Shown here: piece by piece, positions 6,013 to 12,451 of the stretch
Numbering within the stretch: the stretch's first letter is position 1
Layout of the letters: every line of letters begins with the position of its first letter
NCBI RefSeq assembly: GCF_900491745.1
Contig: NZ_UETR01000062.1
Coordinates: 1 to 13,542, forward strand
Length of the DNA: 13,542 bases
Direction of reading: 5' to 3'
Origin: Amarolinea aalborgensis
GTDB taxonomy: Bacteria; Chloroflexota; Anaerolineae; SSC4; Amarolineaceae
Notes under the pieces: generated by a model
Seen by the model: only the letters and a program-made list of their open reading frames with translations
What the model was told of the DNA's origin: nothing
The model's database searches: none
Made by a program: the position numbers and the translations under genes

Positions 6013-7764
6013 ATGCGTTTCTCAAAAACAGTCAGTTTGTTAGTCGTTAGCGTGTTGTTGGCGACTCTGTTGGCCGCCTGCGGCGGCGCTGCCGCACCCA
6101 CGGCTGCGCCGACCGCCGCGCCCGAAGCGACGAAGGCGCCTGAAGCGACGAAGGCGCCTGAAGCGACGAAGGCGCCCGAAGCAACAAAGGCGCCCGAAGC
6201 GACCGCGGTCCCCGTGGCGATGATGAAGGTGTCAGCCCCGGACTGTGCGTACGGCGGTGAGTTCAAGAGCATCGAGGCCGTGGATGCCAACACCGTGAAG
6301 TTCACCCTGTGCGGGCCTGACGTGGCGTTTCCGTCGAAGGTGGCTTTCAGTGCCTTTGCCATCCATTCTTCGGACTACCTGGCGAAGACCGCCGGCACCG
6401 GCGAGCTGCTCGACAAACCGGTCGGCACCGGCCCCTACATGCTGGACAAGTGGCAGAAGGGTGACAGCATCATCCTGAAGGCCAACCCGGACTACTGGGG
6501 CGCGAAGGCGCAGACCCCGCAGTTGATCTTCCGCTGGCAAAAGGAAGCTGCGGCTCGCTTACTGGAGCTGCAGGCCGGGACGACCGATGGCATTGACAAT
6601 CCTGGGCCGGACGATTTTGCCAAGATCGAAGCGGACAGCGCGCAGAAACTGTATCCACGCGAGGCGCTGAATGTTTTCTACATCGGGTTCAGCAACCTGG
6701 TGAAGCCGTTCGACAACGAGATGGTGCGCCAGGCCGTGGCGATGGGTATTGACCGCCAGCGCATCGTGGACACCTTCTACCCCAAGGGGTCGGTGGTGGC
6801 GAGCCACTTCACGCCTTGCGCGATTCCCGGCGGCTGTGAGGGTGAAGAGTGGTACAAGTTCGATGTGGCCGCAGCCAAGAAGCTGCTGTCCGACGCCGGC
6901 TTCCCCAATGGGTTCGAGACTGAACTATCGTTCCGCGATGTCGTGCGCGGCTATCTGCCGCAGCCCGCGCTCGTGGCGCAGGACATCCAGGCGCAGTTGA
7001 AGGCGAACCTGGGCATTACGGTCAAGATCAACGTGATGGAGTCGGGCGCGTTCCTTGACAAGGCGAAGACAGGGGCCTTTGGCATGCACCTGTTGGGTTG
7101 GGGCGCGGACTACCCGGATCAGACGAACTTCCTCGATTATCACTTCGGCAAGGGCGCCAGCAAGCAGTTCGGTGATGGTTTCACCGATATCCACGACGCG
7201 CTGAGCCGCGCGGCGTCGCTGGCGGACCCGGCCGAGCGTAACAAGATCTACGCCGACGCCAACGGCCTGATCAAGAAGCATGTGCCGATGATCCCGGTTG
7301 CGCACGGTGGTTCGGCGACCGCCTTCCGCGCAGACGTGACAGGCGCTCATTCCAGCCCGCTGAGCAACGAGATTTTCTCGGTGATGAAGGCCGGGAGCCG
7401 GGACAAGCTGGTGTGGATGCAGAATGCCGAGCCGCTGAGCCTGTACTGCGCCGATGAAGAAGACGGCGAGTCGCTGCGCGCGTGCGAGCAGATCAACGAA
7501 TCGCTGTTGGCGTACAAGATCGGCGGCACCGCCGTAGAGCCATCATTGGCCGAGAAGTACGAGGTCAATGCGGACTTGACCGAGTGGACCTTCCATCTAC
7601 GCCAGGGCGTCAAGTTCCATGACGGCAGCGCCTTGGACGCCAATGACGTGGTGACGAGCTATGCCGTGCAGTGGGACGCAGCCAACCCCTTGCACAAGGG
7701 TCGCACCGGCACCTTCAGCTATTTCAACGCGCTGTTCGGCGCCTTCCTTAACGCGCCGAAGTAA
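6013..7764 (+). CDS. dppA: Circularly permuted family-5 (dipeptide/oligopeptide) substrate-binding lipoprotein
   Basis: 583 residues from ATG 6013, with AGGAGGAG at 6001-6008. A signal peptide ends in lipobox LAAC with Cys23, followed by an Ala/Pro/Thr linker containing APEATK repeats (36-65). Residues about 72-463 match the middle and C-terminal parts of SBP_bac_5: EAVDANTVKFTL, KPVGTGPYMLDKW, ANPDYWG, VRQAVAMGIDRQRIV, AAKKLLSDAGFPNGF and finally VPMIPVAHGG. Residues 464-583 then match the part that normally comes first: a DKLVWMQNAEP strand, YKIGGTAVEPSLAEKYEV, WTFHLRQGVKFHDG and LDANDVV, which correspond to the mature N-terminus of E. coli DppA. The order is therefore rotated within one uninterrupted frame. 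Six cysteines remain besides Cys23: 78, 100, 269, 275, 479 and 491. It probably feeds DppBC downstream; oligopeptide, nickel or sugar ligands cannot be excluded. The symbol is by similarity only. Confidence 0.88.
   Translation: MRFSKTVSLLVVSVLLATLLAACGGAAAPTAAPTAAPEATKAPEATKAPEATKAPEATKAPEATAVPVAMMKVSAPDCAYGGEFKSIEAVDANTVKFTLCGPDVAFPSKVAFSAFAIHSSDYLAKTAGTGELLDKPVGTGPYMLDKWQKGDSIILKANPDYWGAKAQTPQLIFRWQKEAAARLLELQAGTTDGIDNPGPDDFAKIEADSAQKLYPREALNVFYIGFSNLVKPFDNEMVRQAVAMGIDRQRIVDTFYPKGSVVASHFTPCAIPGGCEGEEWYKFDVAAAKKLLSDAGFPNGFETELSFRDVVRGYLPQPALVAQDIQAQLKANLGITVKINVMESGAFLDKAKTGAFGMHLLGWGADYPDQTNFLDYHFGKGASKQFGDGFTDIHDALSRAASLADPAERNKIYADANGLIKKHVPMIPVAHGGSATAFRADVTGAHSSPLSNEIFSVMKAGSRDKLVWMQNAEPLSLYCADEEDGESLRACEQINESLLAYKIGGTAVEPSLAEKYEVNADLTEWTFHLRQGVKFHDGSALDANDVVTSYAVQWDAANPLHKGRTGTFSYFNALFGAFLNAPK
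6118..6207 (+). repeat. 18-bp tandem repeat encoding the APEATK linker
   Basis: Five consecutive 18-base units encode APEATK four times and then APEATA (residues 36-65). The units differ only at a few mostly third-codon positions (cct/ccc, gcg/gca, acg/aca), so the array is recent or homogenised and is probably length-variable between strains. It forms the flexible spacer between the lipid anchor at Cys23 and the folded binding domain. Confidence 0.85.
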
Positions 7765-7779
7765 GCGAGTGGGGTATGC

Positions 7780-7806
7780 CCGGATGCGCCGTTGGGCGGC
7801 GTCCGG
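7780..7806 (+). promoter_or_regulatory. Hairpin just after the permuted binding-protein gene
   Basis: CCGGA (7780-7784) pairs with TCCGG (7802-7806) and CGCC (7787-7790) with GGCG (7795-7798) around a GTTG loop, with a small internal mismatch. It begins 16 bases after the stop codon. The following sequence, CCTGAATTGAATTGTTCT, is AT-rich but not a U-run, so any termination would be weak. Confidence 0.4.
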
Positions 7807-7829
7807 CCTGAATTGAATTGTTCTAGTCA

Positions 7830-7866
7830 GCTTGACCAGGCGTCCCCCTGCGGCGCCTGGTCAAGC
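7830..7866 (+). promoter_or_regulatory. Perfect 13-bp hairpin between the two binding-protein genes
   Basis: GCTTGACCAGGCG (7830-7842) pairs without mismatch with CGCCTGGTCAAGC (7854-7866) around an 11-base loop. It is not followed by a U-run. It lies 29 bases before the ATG of the amino acid-binding protein and 19 bases before its GGAG. It may protect the upstream message, act as a rho-independent pause, or bind a protein as a palindrome; these cannot be separated from sequence. Confidence 0.55.
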
Positions 7867-7895
7867 ATGGTGAATGCGCAGTATGGAGATAGAGA

Positions 7896-8696
7896 ATGAA
7901 TTCACGCAAAATCGTCAGTCTGTCCCTGGCTGTCATTGTCCTGGCAACCATGCTGGCCGCTTGCAGCGGAAGCGCTACCAGGGCGGCGCCAACCAGCGCG
8001 CCGGAGACGAAGCCATTTGTCGTGGCGAGCGATGCTTCCTTCCCTCCCATGGAGTACGTGGATGAGACGAAGGCCATCGTTGGCTTTGACATTGACATGA
8101 TGAATGCCGTGGCCGCGGCCATGGGCTTCAAGGTGGAGTACAAGAACACCGCCTGGGACGGCATCTTTGCCGGCCTGGAAGGGGCTGCGTATGACGCCGT
8201 TCTGTCGGCGGTTACGGTTACGGACGAGCGCAAGCAGAAGTACGACTTCTCGGAACCGTATGTCAACGCCGGCCAGATCGTGGTGGTGCGCACCGACGAA
8301 ACTGCCATCACCGGCGATAAGACGTTGGCGGGCAAGCTGGTGGGCGCGCAAATCGGCACCACCGGCGCTTTTGCCGTGCAGAAGATCGAGGGCGCCAAGC
8401 TCAAGGAATATGACACGATTGACCTGGCCATGCTCGATCTGCTCAACAAGAACGTGGACGCCGTCGTCGTGGACACTCCCGTGGCGGCTAACTACGTCCT
8501 GGCGTCGGAAAACTTCAAGGGCAAACTCAAGCTCGTGGGCACTCCCTTCACGGAGGAGTATTACGGCGTGCTCGTACGCAAGGGCGATCCGACCGGTTTT
8601 CTGCCCAAGTTCAACGAGGGCCTGAAGAAGATCAAGGCCGACGGCACCTATGACAAAATCTACGCGAAGTGGATTGGCGTCAGCCCGGCGAAATAG
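7896..8696 (+). CDS. glnH: Polar amino acid ABC transporter substrate-binding lipoprotein (family 3)
   Basis: 266 residues from ATG 7896, with GGAG at 7885-7888. The signal peptide ends in lipobox LAAC with Cys23, the only cysteine. The rest is a SBP_bac_3 domain: FVVASDASFPPMEYVDE (about 40-56), GFDIDMMNAVAAAMGFKVEY, TAWDGIFAGL, DAVLSAVTVTDERKQKYDFS, then in the second lobe LAGKLVGAQIGTTGAFAVQ, DLLNKNVDAVVVDTPVA and YGVLVRKGDP. The Arg of the TDERK segment corresponds to the carboxylate-binding arginine in this family. It delivers a polar or charged amino acid (glutamine, arginine, histidine or similar) to a GlnPQ-type transporter. The likely partners are at 11583-13189, about 2.9 kb downstream beyond dppB, dppC and tpx. 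The exact ligand cannot be told, so the symbol denotes the family. Confidence 0.88.
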   Translation: MNSRKIVSLSLAVIVLATMLAACSGSATRAAPTSAPETKPFVVASDASFPPMEYVDETKAIVGFDIDMMNAVAAAMGFKVEYKNTAWDGIFAGLEGAAYDAVLSAVTVTDERKQKYDFSEPYVNAGQIVVVRTDETAITGDKTLAGKLVGAQIGTTGAFAVQKIEGAKLKEYDTIDLAMLDLLNKNVDAVVVDTPVAANYVLASENFKGKLKLVGTPFTEEYYGVLVRKGDPTGFLPKFNEGLKKIKADGTYDKIYAKWIGVSPAK

Positions 8697-8707
8697 GGTT
8701 TCGAGGT

Positions 8708-8854
8708 AGGACGCAGATGCACGCAGAGTAACGCAGATCAGGCAGGATAGAGCCATCACGCAGGGCTGTGCGGTGAGAGCTCCTTTAGGAAGAAGATCTG
8801 CTGCCTCATAAAACAGCTCAATCTGCGTGCGCAGTCTGCGTTCATCTGCGTCCT
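8708..8854. repeat. Long inverted repeat built from ACGCAGAT units
   Basis: The left arm (8708-8738) carries AGGACGCAGATG, ACGCAGA and ACGCAGAT in succession. The right arm (8821-8854) carries the reverse complements in mirror order: ATCTGCGT, TCTGCGT and CATCTGCGTCCT. The outermost 12 bases match perfectly. An inner pair, AGGCAG (8740-8745) and CTGCCT (8801-8806), extends the symmetry inside the loop. It fills most of the gap between the amino acid-binding gene and dppB. No ORF inside is convincing, and no flanking target duplication is evident. The remaining bases 8855-8972 hold no gene or promoter that I can support, only the dppB ribosome-binding site. Confidence 0.7.
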
Positions 8855-8972
8855 GCCCTCATGGAACGTTTACCTCTCGTCGTGACGACCGTGACTCGCG
8901 GCGGTCTTGACGACTTGCTCGTTTGCGGCGGCGCCGGACTGGCGGACCCGCCCCATGAAAAAAGGTTAGCCG

Positions 8973-10049
8973 ATGTTTCGTTATATTGCCCAACGTCTGG
9001 TGGCTTCGATCCCGGTTCTGATCGGCATTCTTTTTGTCACTTTCACCCTGGCGCGTGTGCTGCCGGGCGATCCGTGCCGGGCCGCGTTGGGCGAGCGGGC
9101 AACCGATGAACTGTGCAATGCCTACATCAAGCGCTTCGGCCTTGACCGGCCGATCATCACGCAGTTTGGCATCTACATGAACGACATGGTGCACGGTGAT
9201 TTTGGCCGCTCCTTCCGTTACGGCCGCCCGGTGATGGATTTGCTGATCGAGCGCCTGCCGGTGACGCTCGAATTGACCCTGGCCGCGCTGACTCTCTCGT
9301 CTGTCTTGGGCGTCTTGGCCGGCATCCTTTCCGCGATCCGGCGCAATTCACCGATTGATGTGGGCACCATGCTCTTGGCCAACGTGGGCGTTTCGATGCC
9401 GGTTTTCTGGCTGGGCTTGATGCTGGCCTATGTCTTTGCCTTGCTGCTCAAAGACACCCCCTTCTGGCTGGCCCCATCCGGGCGCAACTCGCCGGGCATG
9501 ACCATTCCGTCCCTGGTTGAAGCCTGGCATGTAACGTCCACGCAAGGCGTGGGCTATTCGATTTTGCAATTCTTATCCAATCTGCATCTTTTCAATGCCC
9601 TGGTCACCGGCAACTGGGCTTTCTTCTGGGACACGGTCAAGCATCTCATCTTGCCGGCTGCGGCGTTATCCACGATTCCCATGTCCATCATTGCGCGCAT
9701 GACCCGTTCCAGCCTGCTGGAAGTCCTGGGCCAGGATTATATTCGCACGGCGCGCGCCAAAGGGCTGCGCGAGGCGGTGGTCGTCTCTCGCCATGCCATG
9801 CGCAATGCGCTGCTGCCGGTGGTCACGGTAGTTGGACTTTCCCTGGGCAGCCTGCTCGGCGGCGCGGTGTTGACGGAGACGATTTTCAATTTTGCTGGCA
9901 TGGGACGCCTGCTCTTCGACGCGATCCAGGCCCGCGACTACACCATTGTCCAATCGGTGACGCTGGTGGTGGCTGTGGTCTTTGTGTTGGTCAATCTCAT
10001 CGTAGACCTGAGCTACGCGTTCCTCGATCCCCGTATCCGCCTGAGTTAG
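8973..10049 (+). CDS. dppB: Dipeptide ABC transporter permease DppB
   Basis: A 358-residue inner permease that forms the peptide channel with DppC. ATG 8973 is preceded by AAGG at 8962-8965. It follows E. coli DppB closely: an N-terminal membrane segment ending ARVLPGDP, the GDFGRSFRYGRPV region, LERLPVTLELTLAAL-like helices, the coupling segment LEVLGQDYIRTARAKGL (about residues 249-265), RNALLPVVTVVG, LTETIFNFAGMGRLL and the C-terminal LDPRIR. A polar stretch of about 45 residues around 168-215 precedes HLILPA and is longer than usual. Cys35 and Cys48 lie in the first extracytoplasmic loop. The gene is 11 bases upstream of dppC. Its ATPases DppD/DppF are not in the window. Confidence 0.95.
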   Translation: MFRYIAQRLVASIPVLIGILFVTFTLARVLPGDPCRAALGERATDELCNAYIKRFGLDRPIITQFGIYMNDMVHGDFGRSFRYGRPVMDLLIERLPVTLELTLAALTLSSVLGVLAGILSAIRRNSPIDVGTMLLANVGVSMPVFWLGLMLAYVFALLLKDTPFWLAPSGRNSPGMTIPSLVEAWHVTSTQGVGYSILQFLSNLHLFNALVTGNWAFFWDTVKHLILPAAALSTIPMSIIARMTRSSLLEVLGQDYIRTARAKGLREAVVVSRHAMRNALLPVVTVVGLSLGSLLGGAVLTETIFNFAGMGRLLFDAIQARDYTIVQSVTLVVAVVFVLVNLIVDLSYAFLDPRIRLS

Positions 10050-10060
10050 ACGAGAATGGC

Positions 10061-10990
10061 ATGAGCATACCTACCGTTACCCAACAAACGCTGGCCCGTC
10101 CGCCGCGCAGCCCCTGGCAGGACGCGCTCTATACTCTACTACGCACCAAGTCAGCTATCCTGGGTATGGTGATTCTAGGCATTCTCACCCTCACCGCCAT
10201 CTTTGCCCCGCTGATTGCGCCCTACGAACCTGACCAGGTGCTGATCGGCATCGAAAATATCAAGATGCGCTCTGGGCCGTGTATTCACCTCCTCGGCTGC
10301 CCGGCGGACAGGCCGCAGCACATCCTGGGCGTGGATGGCAATGTGCGCGATTTGTTTAGCCGCTTGATTTATGGCTCTCGCGTCTCGTTGTTGATCGGCC
10401 TGAGCACCGTCGGCTTTGCGATCATCATCGGCACCCTGCTCGGCGCGATCGCAGGCTATGCCAGCGGCTGGGCTGATAATGTCATCATGCGCCTGATGGA
10501 TGTGCTCCTGGCGTTCCCGGCGCTGCTTCTCGCCATTGCCATCGTCACCGTGTTGGGCGAGGGATTGACCAACGCGCTGCTGGCGATTGGCATTGTTTCC
10601 ATTCCCACCTATGCGCGCGTCAGCCGGGCGAGTGTGCTGGCGGTCAAGGAGCTTGATTTTGTCAGCGCCGCGCGCGCGGTCGGCGCGCCGCCTTCGCGCA
10701 TCCTGTTTCGCAGCATCCTGCCCCACGTGCTGACGCCGCTGATCGTGCAGGGCACGCTGGGCATTGCCACGGCCATTTTGGACGCCGCGGCGCTCTCGTT
10801 CCTCGGCCTGGGCGCGCAACCGCCGATGGCAGAATGGGGTTCGATGTTGGGCGCGGAACGCAACCAGGTCTTCACGTCGCCGCACCTGGTTTTCTTCCCT
10901 GGCCTGGCCATCATGCTGACCGTGCTCGGCTTCAATCTCTTGGGCGACGGCTTGCGCGATGCCCTGGATCCTCGTCTGCATAAAATGTAA
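10061..10990 (+). CDS. dppC: Dipeptide ABC transporter permease DppC
   Basis: The second peptide permease, 309 residues. ATG 10061 lies 11 bases after dppB with only a weak upstream GAGAA, suggesting coupling to dppB translation. Features in order: first membrane segment (about 31-53) followed by APLIAPYEPD, the family signature HILGVDGNVRDLFSRLIYGS (about 86-107), the helices beginning RVSLLIGLSTVG, RLMDVLLAFPALLLAIAIV, the coupling segment VLAVKELDFVSAARAVGA (about 192-210), ILPHVLTPLIVQ, ALSFLGLGAQPPMAEWG and DGLRDALDPRL at the end. The signature is usually LGTDxxGRDxxSR; here GRD has become VRD. Cys74 and Cys80 lie in the first extracytoplasmic loop. Confidence 0.95.
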   Translation: MSIPTVTQQTLARPPRSPWQDALYTLLRTKSAILGMVILGILTLTAIFAPLIAPYEPDQVLIGIENIKMRSGPCIHLLGCPADRPQHILGVDGNVRDLFSRLIYGSRVSLLIGLSTVGFAIIIGTLLGAIAGYASGWADNVIMRLMDVLLAFPALLLAIAIVTVLGEGLTNALLAIGIVSIPTYARVSRASVLAVKELDFVSAARAVGAPPSRILFRSILPHVLTPLIVQGTLGIATAILDAAALSFLGLGAQPPMAEWGSMLGAERNQVFTSPHLVFFPGLAIMLTVLGFNLLGDGLRDALDPRLHKM

Positions 10991-11014
10991 GGTAACAAGG
11001 AGCTATAATAATTC

Positions 11015-11539
11015 ATGTTGCAAGAACGCCTGGGTGATGTCACCCTCAAAGGCAAGCCACTGACCGTTTTGGGCGTGGCCCTGGTTCCCGGCGATATGGC
11101 CGCGGAAGTGATACTCAACGACAAAGGCTTCGACGGCCGCAAGCCGCTGCTGGCCTCCACCGCGGGGAAAATTCGCCTCATCAACGTCGTGCCCTCGCTA
11201 GGCACCGGCATCTGTGATGCGCAGACGCGCCGCTTCAACCAGGAGGCGGCGAACTTCGGCGAGAAGGTTGTGGTCGTCACAGTCAGCGTGGATCTGCCGT
11301 TTGCGCAAAGGGAGTGGTGCGCGGCCAAGGGCGTGGATCGGGTGCTGATGTTTTCCGATCACTACGACATGGCCTTTGGCGACGCCTATGGCACGCACAT
11401 CAAGGAACTGCGCTTCGAGCAGCGCGCGGTCATTATCGTGGATGCGCAGGACGTGGTGCGTTACGTGGAATATGTGCCCGATATCGGGCAGCATCCTGAT
11501 TACGAAGCGGCCCTGGCCGCGGTGAAGGAACTGCTGTAG
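11015..11539 (+). CDS. tpx: Thiol peroxidase (Tpx family peroxiredoxin)
   Basis: A cytoplasmic atypical two-Cys peroxiredoxin of 174 residues that reduces hydroperoxides and is recycled by thioredoxin. The peroxidatic Cys67 sits in PSLGTGICDAQTRRFN, aligned with E. coli Tpx Cys61, and Thr64 matches the catalytic Thr three residues before it. The resolving Cys102, in DLPFAQREWCAAKG, aligns with E. coli Cys95. Later segments (QRAVIIVDAQDVV, HPDYEAALAAVKELL) match the family end to end. There is no signal peptide. AAGGAG (10997-11002) lies 12 bases before ATG 11015, somewhat far. It lies 24 bases after dppC and 43 before glnP on the same strand, so it is likely co-transcribed with transporters, an unusual place for tpx. 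Confidence 0.95.
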   Translation: MLQERLGDVTLKGKPLTVLGVALVPGDMAAEVILNDKGFDGRKPLLASTAGKIRLINVVPSLGTGICDAQTRRFNQEAANFGEKVVVVTVSVDLPFAQREWCAAKGVDRVLMFSDHYDMAFGDAYGTHIKELRFEQRAVIIVDAQDVVRYVEYVPDIGQHPDYEAALAAVKELL

Positions 11540-11558
11540 CGCCTATGGCGCAGGTTTA

Positions 11559-11574
11559 ACGCAAGGACGCCAGG
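11559..11574 (+). repeat. Short ACGCAAGGACGCCAGG motif at the tpx/glnP junction
   Basis: The 43-base gap between tpx and glnP contains TTTAACGCAAGGACGCCAGG, two ACGC units in tandem that resemble degenerate forms of the ACGCAGAT-type repeats seen at 8708-8854. The resemblance is short and may be chance; the segment also runs into the glnP ribosome-binding site AGGAGG (11572-11577). Confidence 0.25.
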
Positions 11575-11582
11575 AGGTGTTC

Positions 11583-12422
11583 ATGAGTGCAATTGCTCCG
11601 ACGCCAGGCCCTGGCCCGCGCCTGGTTGATACGCGCGGCCGCCTGGCTGGTATTGACCGCTGGTGGCTGCTGGTGCTGGCTGTCCTGGCGATCATCGTTT
11701 TCATGATTGTCGCCATGGCCAAGCCCTACGCGGAAATCTGGAACTTCGTCAAGGATGGCATCTCCGTCACGCTGCGCATCTCCGTCACATCCTTCTTCAC
11801 GATTCTGATTGTCGGTATGTTGGGCGGCCTGGGGCGCATTTCGGGCAACCGCATCGTGCGCGGCGCCTCCTCGCTGTACGTGGAGGTCGTGCGCGGCATT
11901 CCGCTGCTCGTGTGGCTGCTCTACATCTGGTTTGCTCTGCCGCAGGTTCTGCAGGCCGTCGGCGGCGCGTTGACGCCCCTGGCGCCGGGGGTCGGCGCGT
12001 GGTTGACAGGGCTGCGGATTGATCCCTTCGTCGCGGCCGTGATTGGCTTCACGGTCTGCTACGGCGCGTACATGACCGAGATTTTCCGCGCGGGCATCGA
12101 GTCCATCTCCAAAGGCCAAATGGAAGCGGCGCGTTCCTTGGGCATGGGCTATGCCCAGGCCATGCGCTACATCGTCCTGCCGCAGGCCATCCGCGTCATT
12201 CTGCCGCCTGTGGGCAACGAGTTTGTCACCTTGCTCAAGGACTCTTCGTTGGTGTCGGTGCTGGCGGTGTCTGACCTGACCCGCCGCGGGCGCGAGTACG
12301 TGTCGCGCTCATTCCTCAGCTTCGAGACCTTTACCATGATCGCGCTGATCTATCTGCTGATGACCCTGATCTTCACGCGGCTGGCGCGCTGGCTCGAACA
12401 GCGCCTGACCATCGGGCACTAA
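11583..12422 (+). CDS. glnP: Polar amino acid ABC transporter permease (HisM/GlnP type)
   Basis: A 279-residue membrane permease that probably acts as a homodimer. ATG 11583 is chosen over an in-frame GTG at 11577 because that GTG overlaps the AGGAGG ribosome-binding site (11572-11577). A proline-rich cytoplasmic N-terminus and one membrane segment (about 27-45) precede the family domain, which starts at FVKDGISVTLRISVTSFF. Other marks are LYVEVVRGIPLLVWLLYIWF, the coupling segment AGIESISKGQMEAARSLGM (about 170-188), LPQAIRVILPPVGNEFV and LLKDSSLVSVLAVSDL. An insertion around QAVGGALTPLAPGVGAWL separates two helices. It is followed by its ATPase after 29 bases; the binding protein at 7896-8696 is the likely partner. 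Substrate among polar amino acids is uncertain. Confidence 0.92.
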   Translation: MSAIAPTPGPGPRLVDTRGRLAGIDRWWLLVLAVLAIIVFMIVAMAKPYAEIWNFVKDGISVTLRISVTSFFTILIVGMLGGLGRISGNRIVRGASSLYVEVVRGIPLLVWLLYIWFALPQVLQAVGGALTPLAPGVGAWLTGLRIDPFVAAVIGFTVCYGAYMTEIFRAGIESISKGQMEAARSLGMGYAQAMRYIVLPQAIRVILPPVGNEFVTLLKDSSLVSVLAVSDLTRRGREYVSRSFLSFETFTMIALIYLLMTLIFTRLARWLEQRLTIGH

Positions 12423-12451
12423 TGCGCCTTGAACGAAGGAGTTGAACCAAC

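Noticed and set aside
8861..9109. 82-codon plus-strand ORF before dppB
   Set aside because: No ribosome-binding site, no recognisable domain, and it overlaps the start of dppB in another frame.
10175..10981. Minus-strand ORF opposite dppC
   Set aside because: Arg/Gln/Asp-rich shadow of the permease gene with no domain and no ribosome-binding site.
11004..11009. TATAAT before tpx as a promoter -10 box
   Set aside because: At 17 bases upstream there is no TTGACA-like -35 (the position reads TAAAAT), and the box lies between the ribosome-binding site and the ATG.
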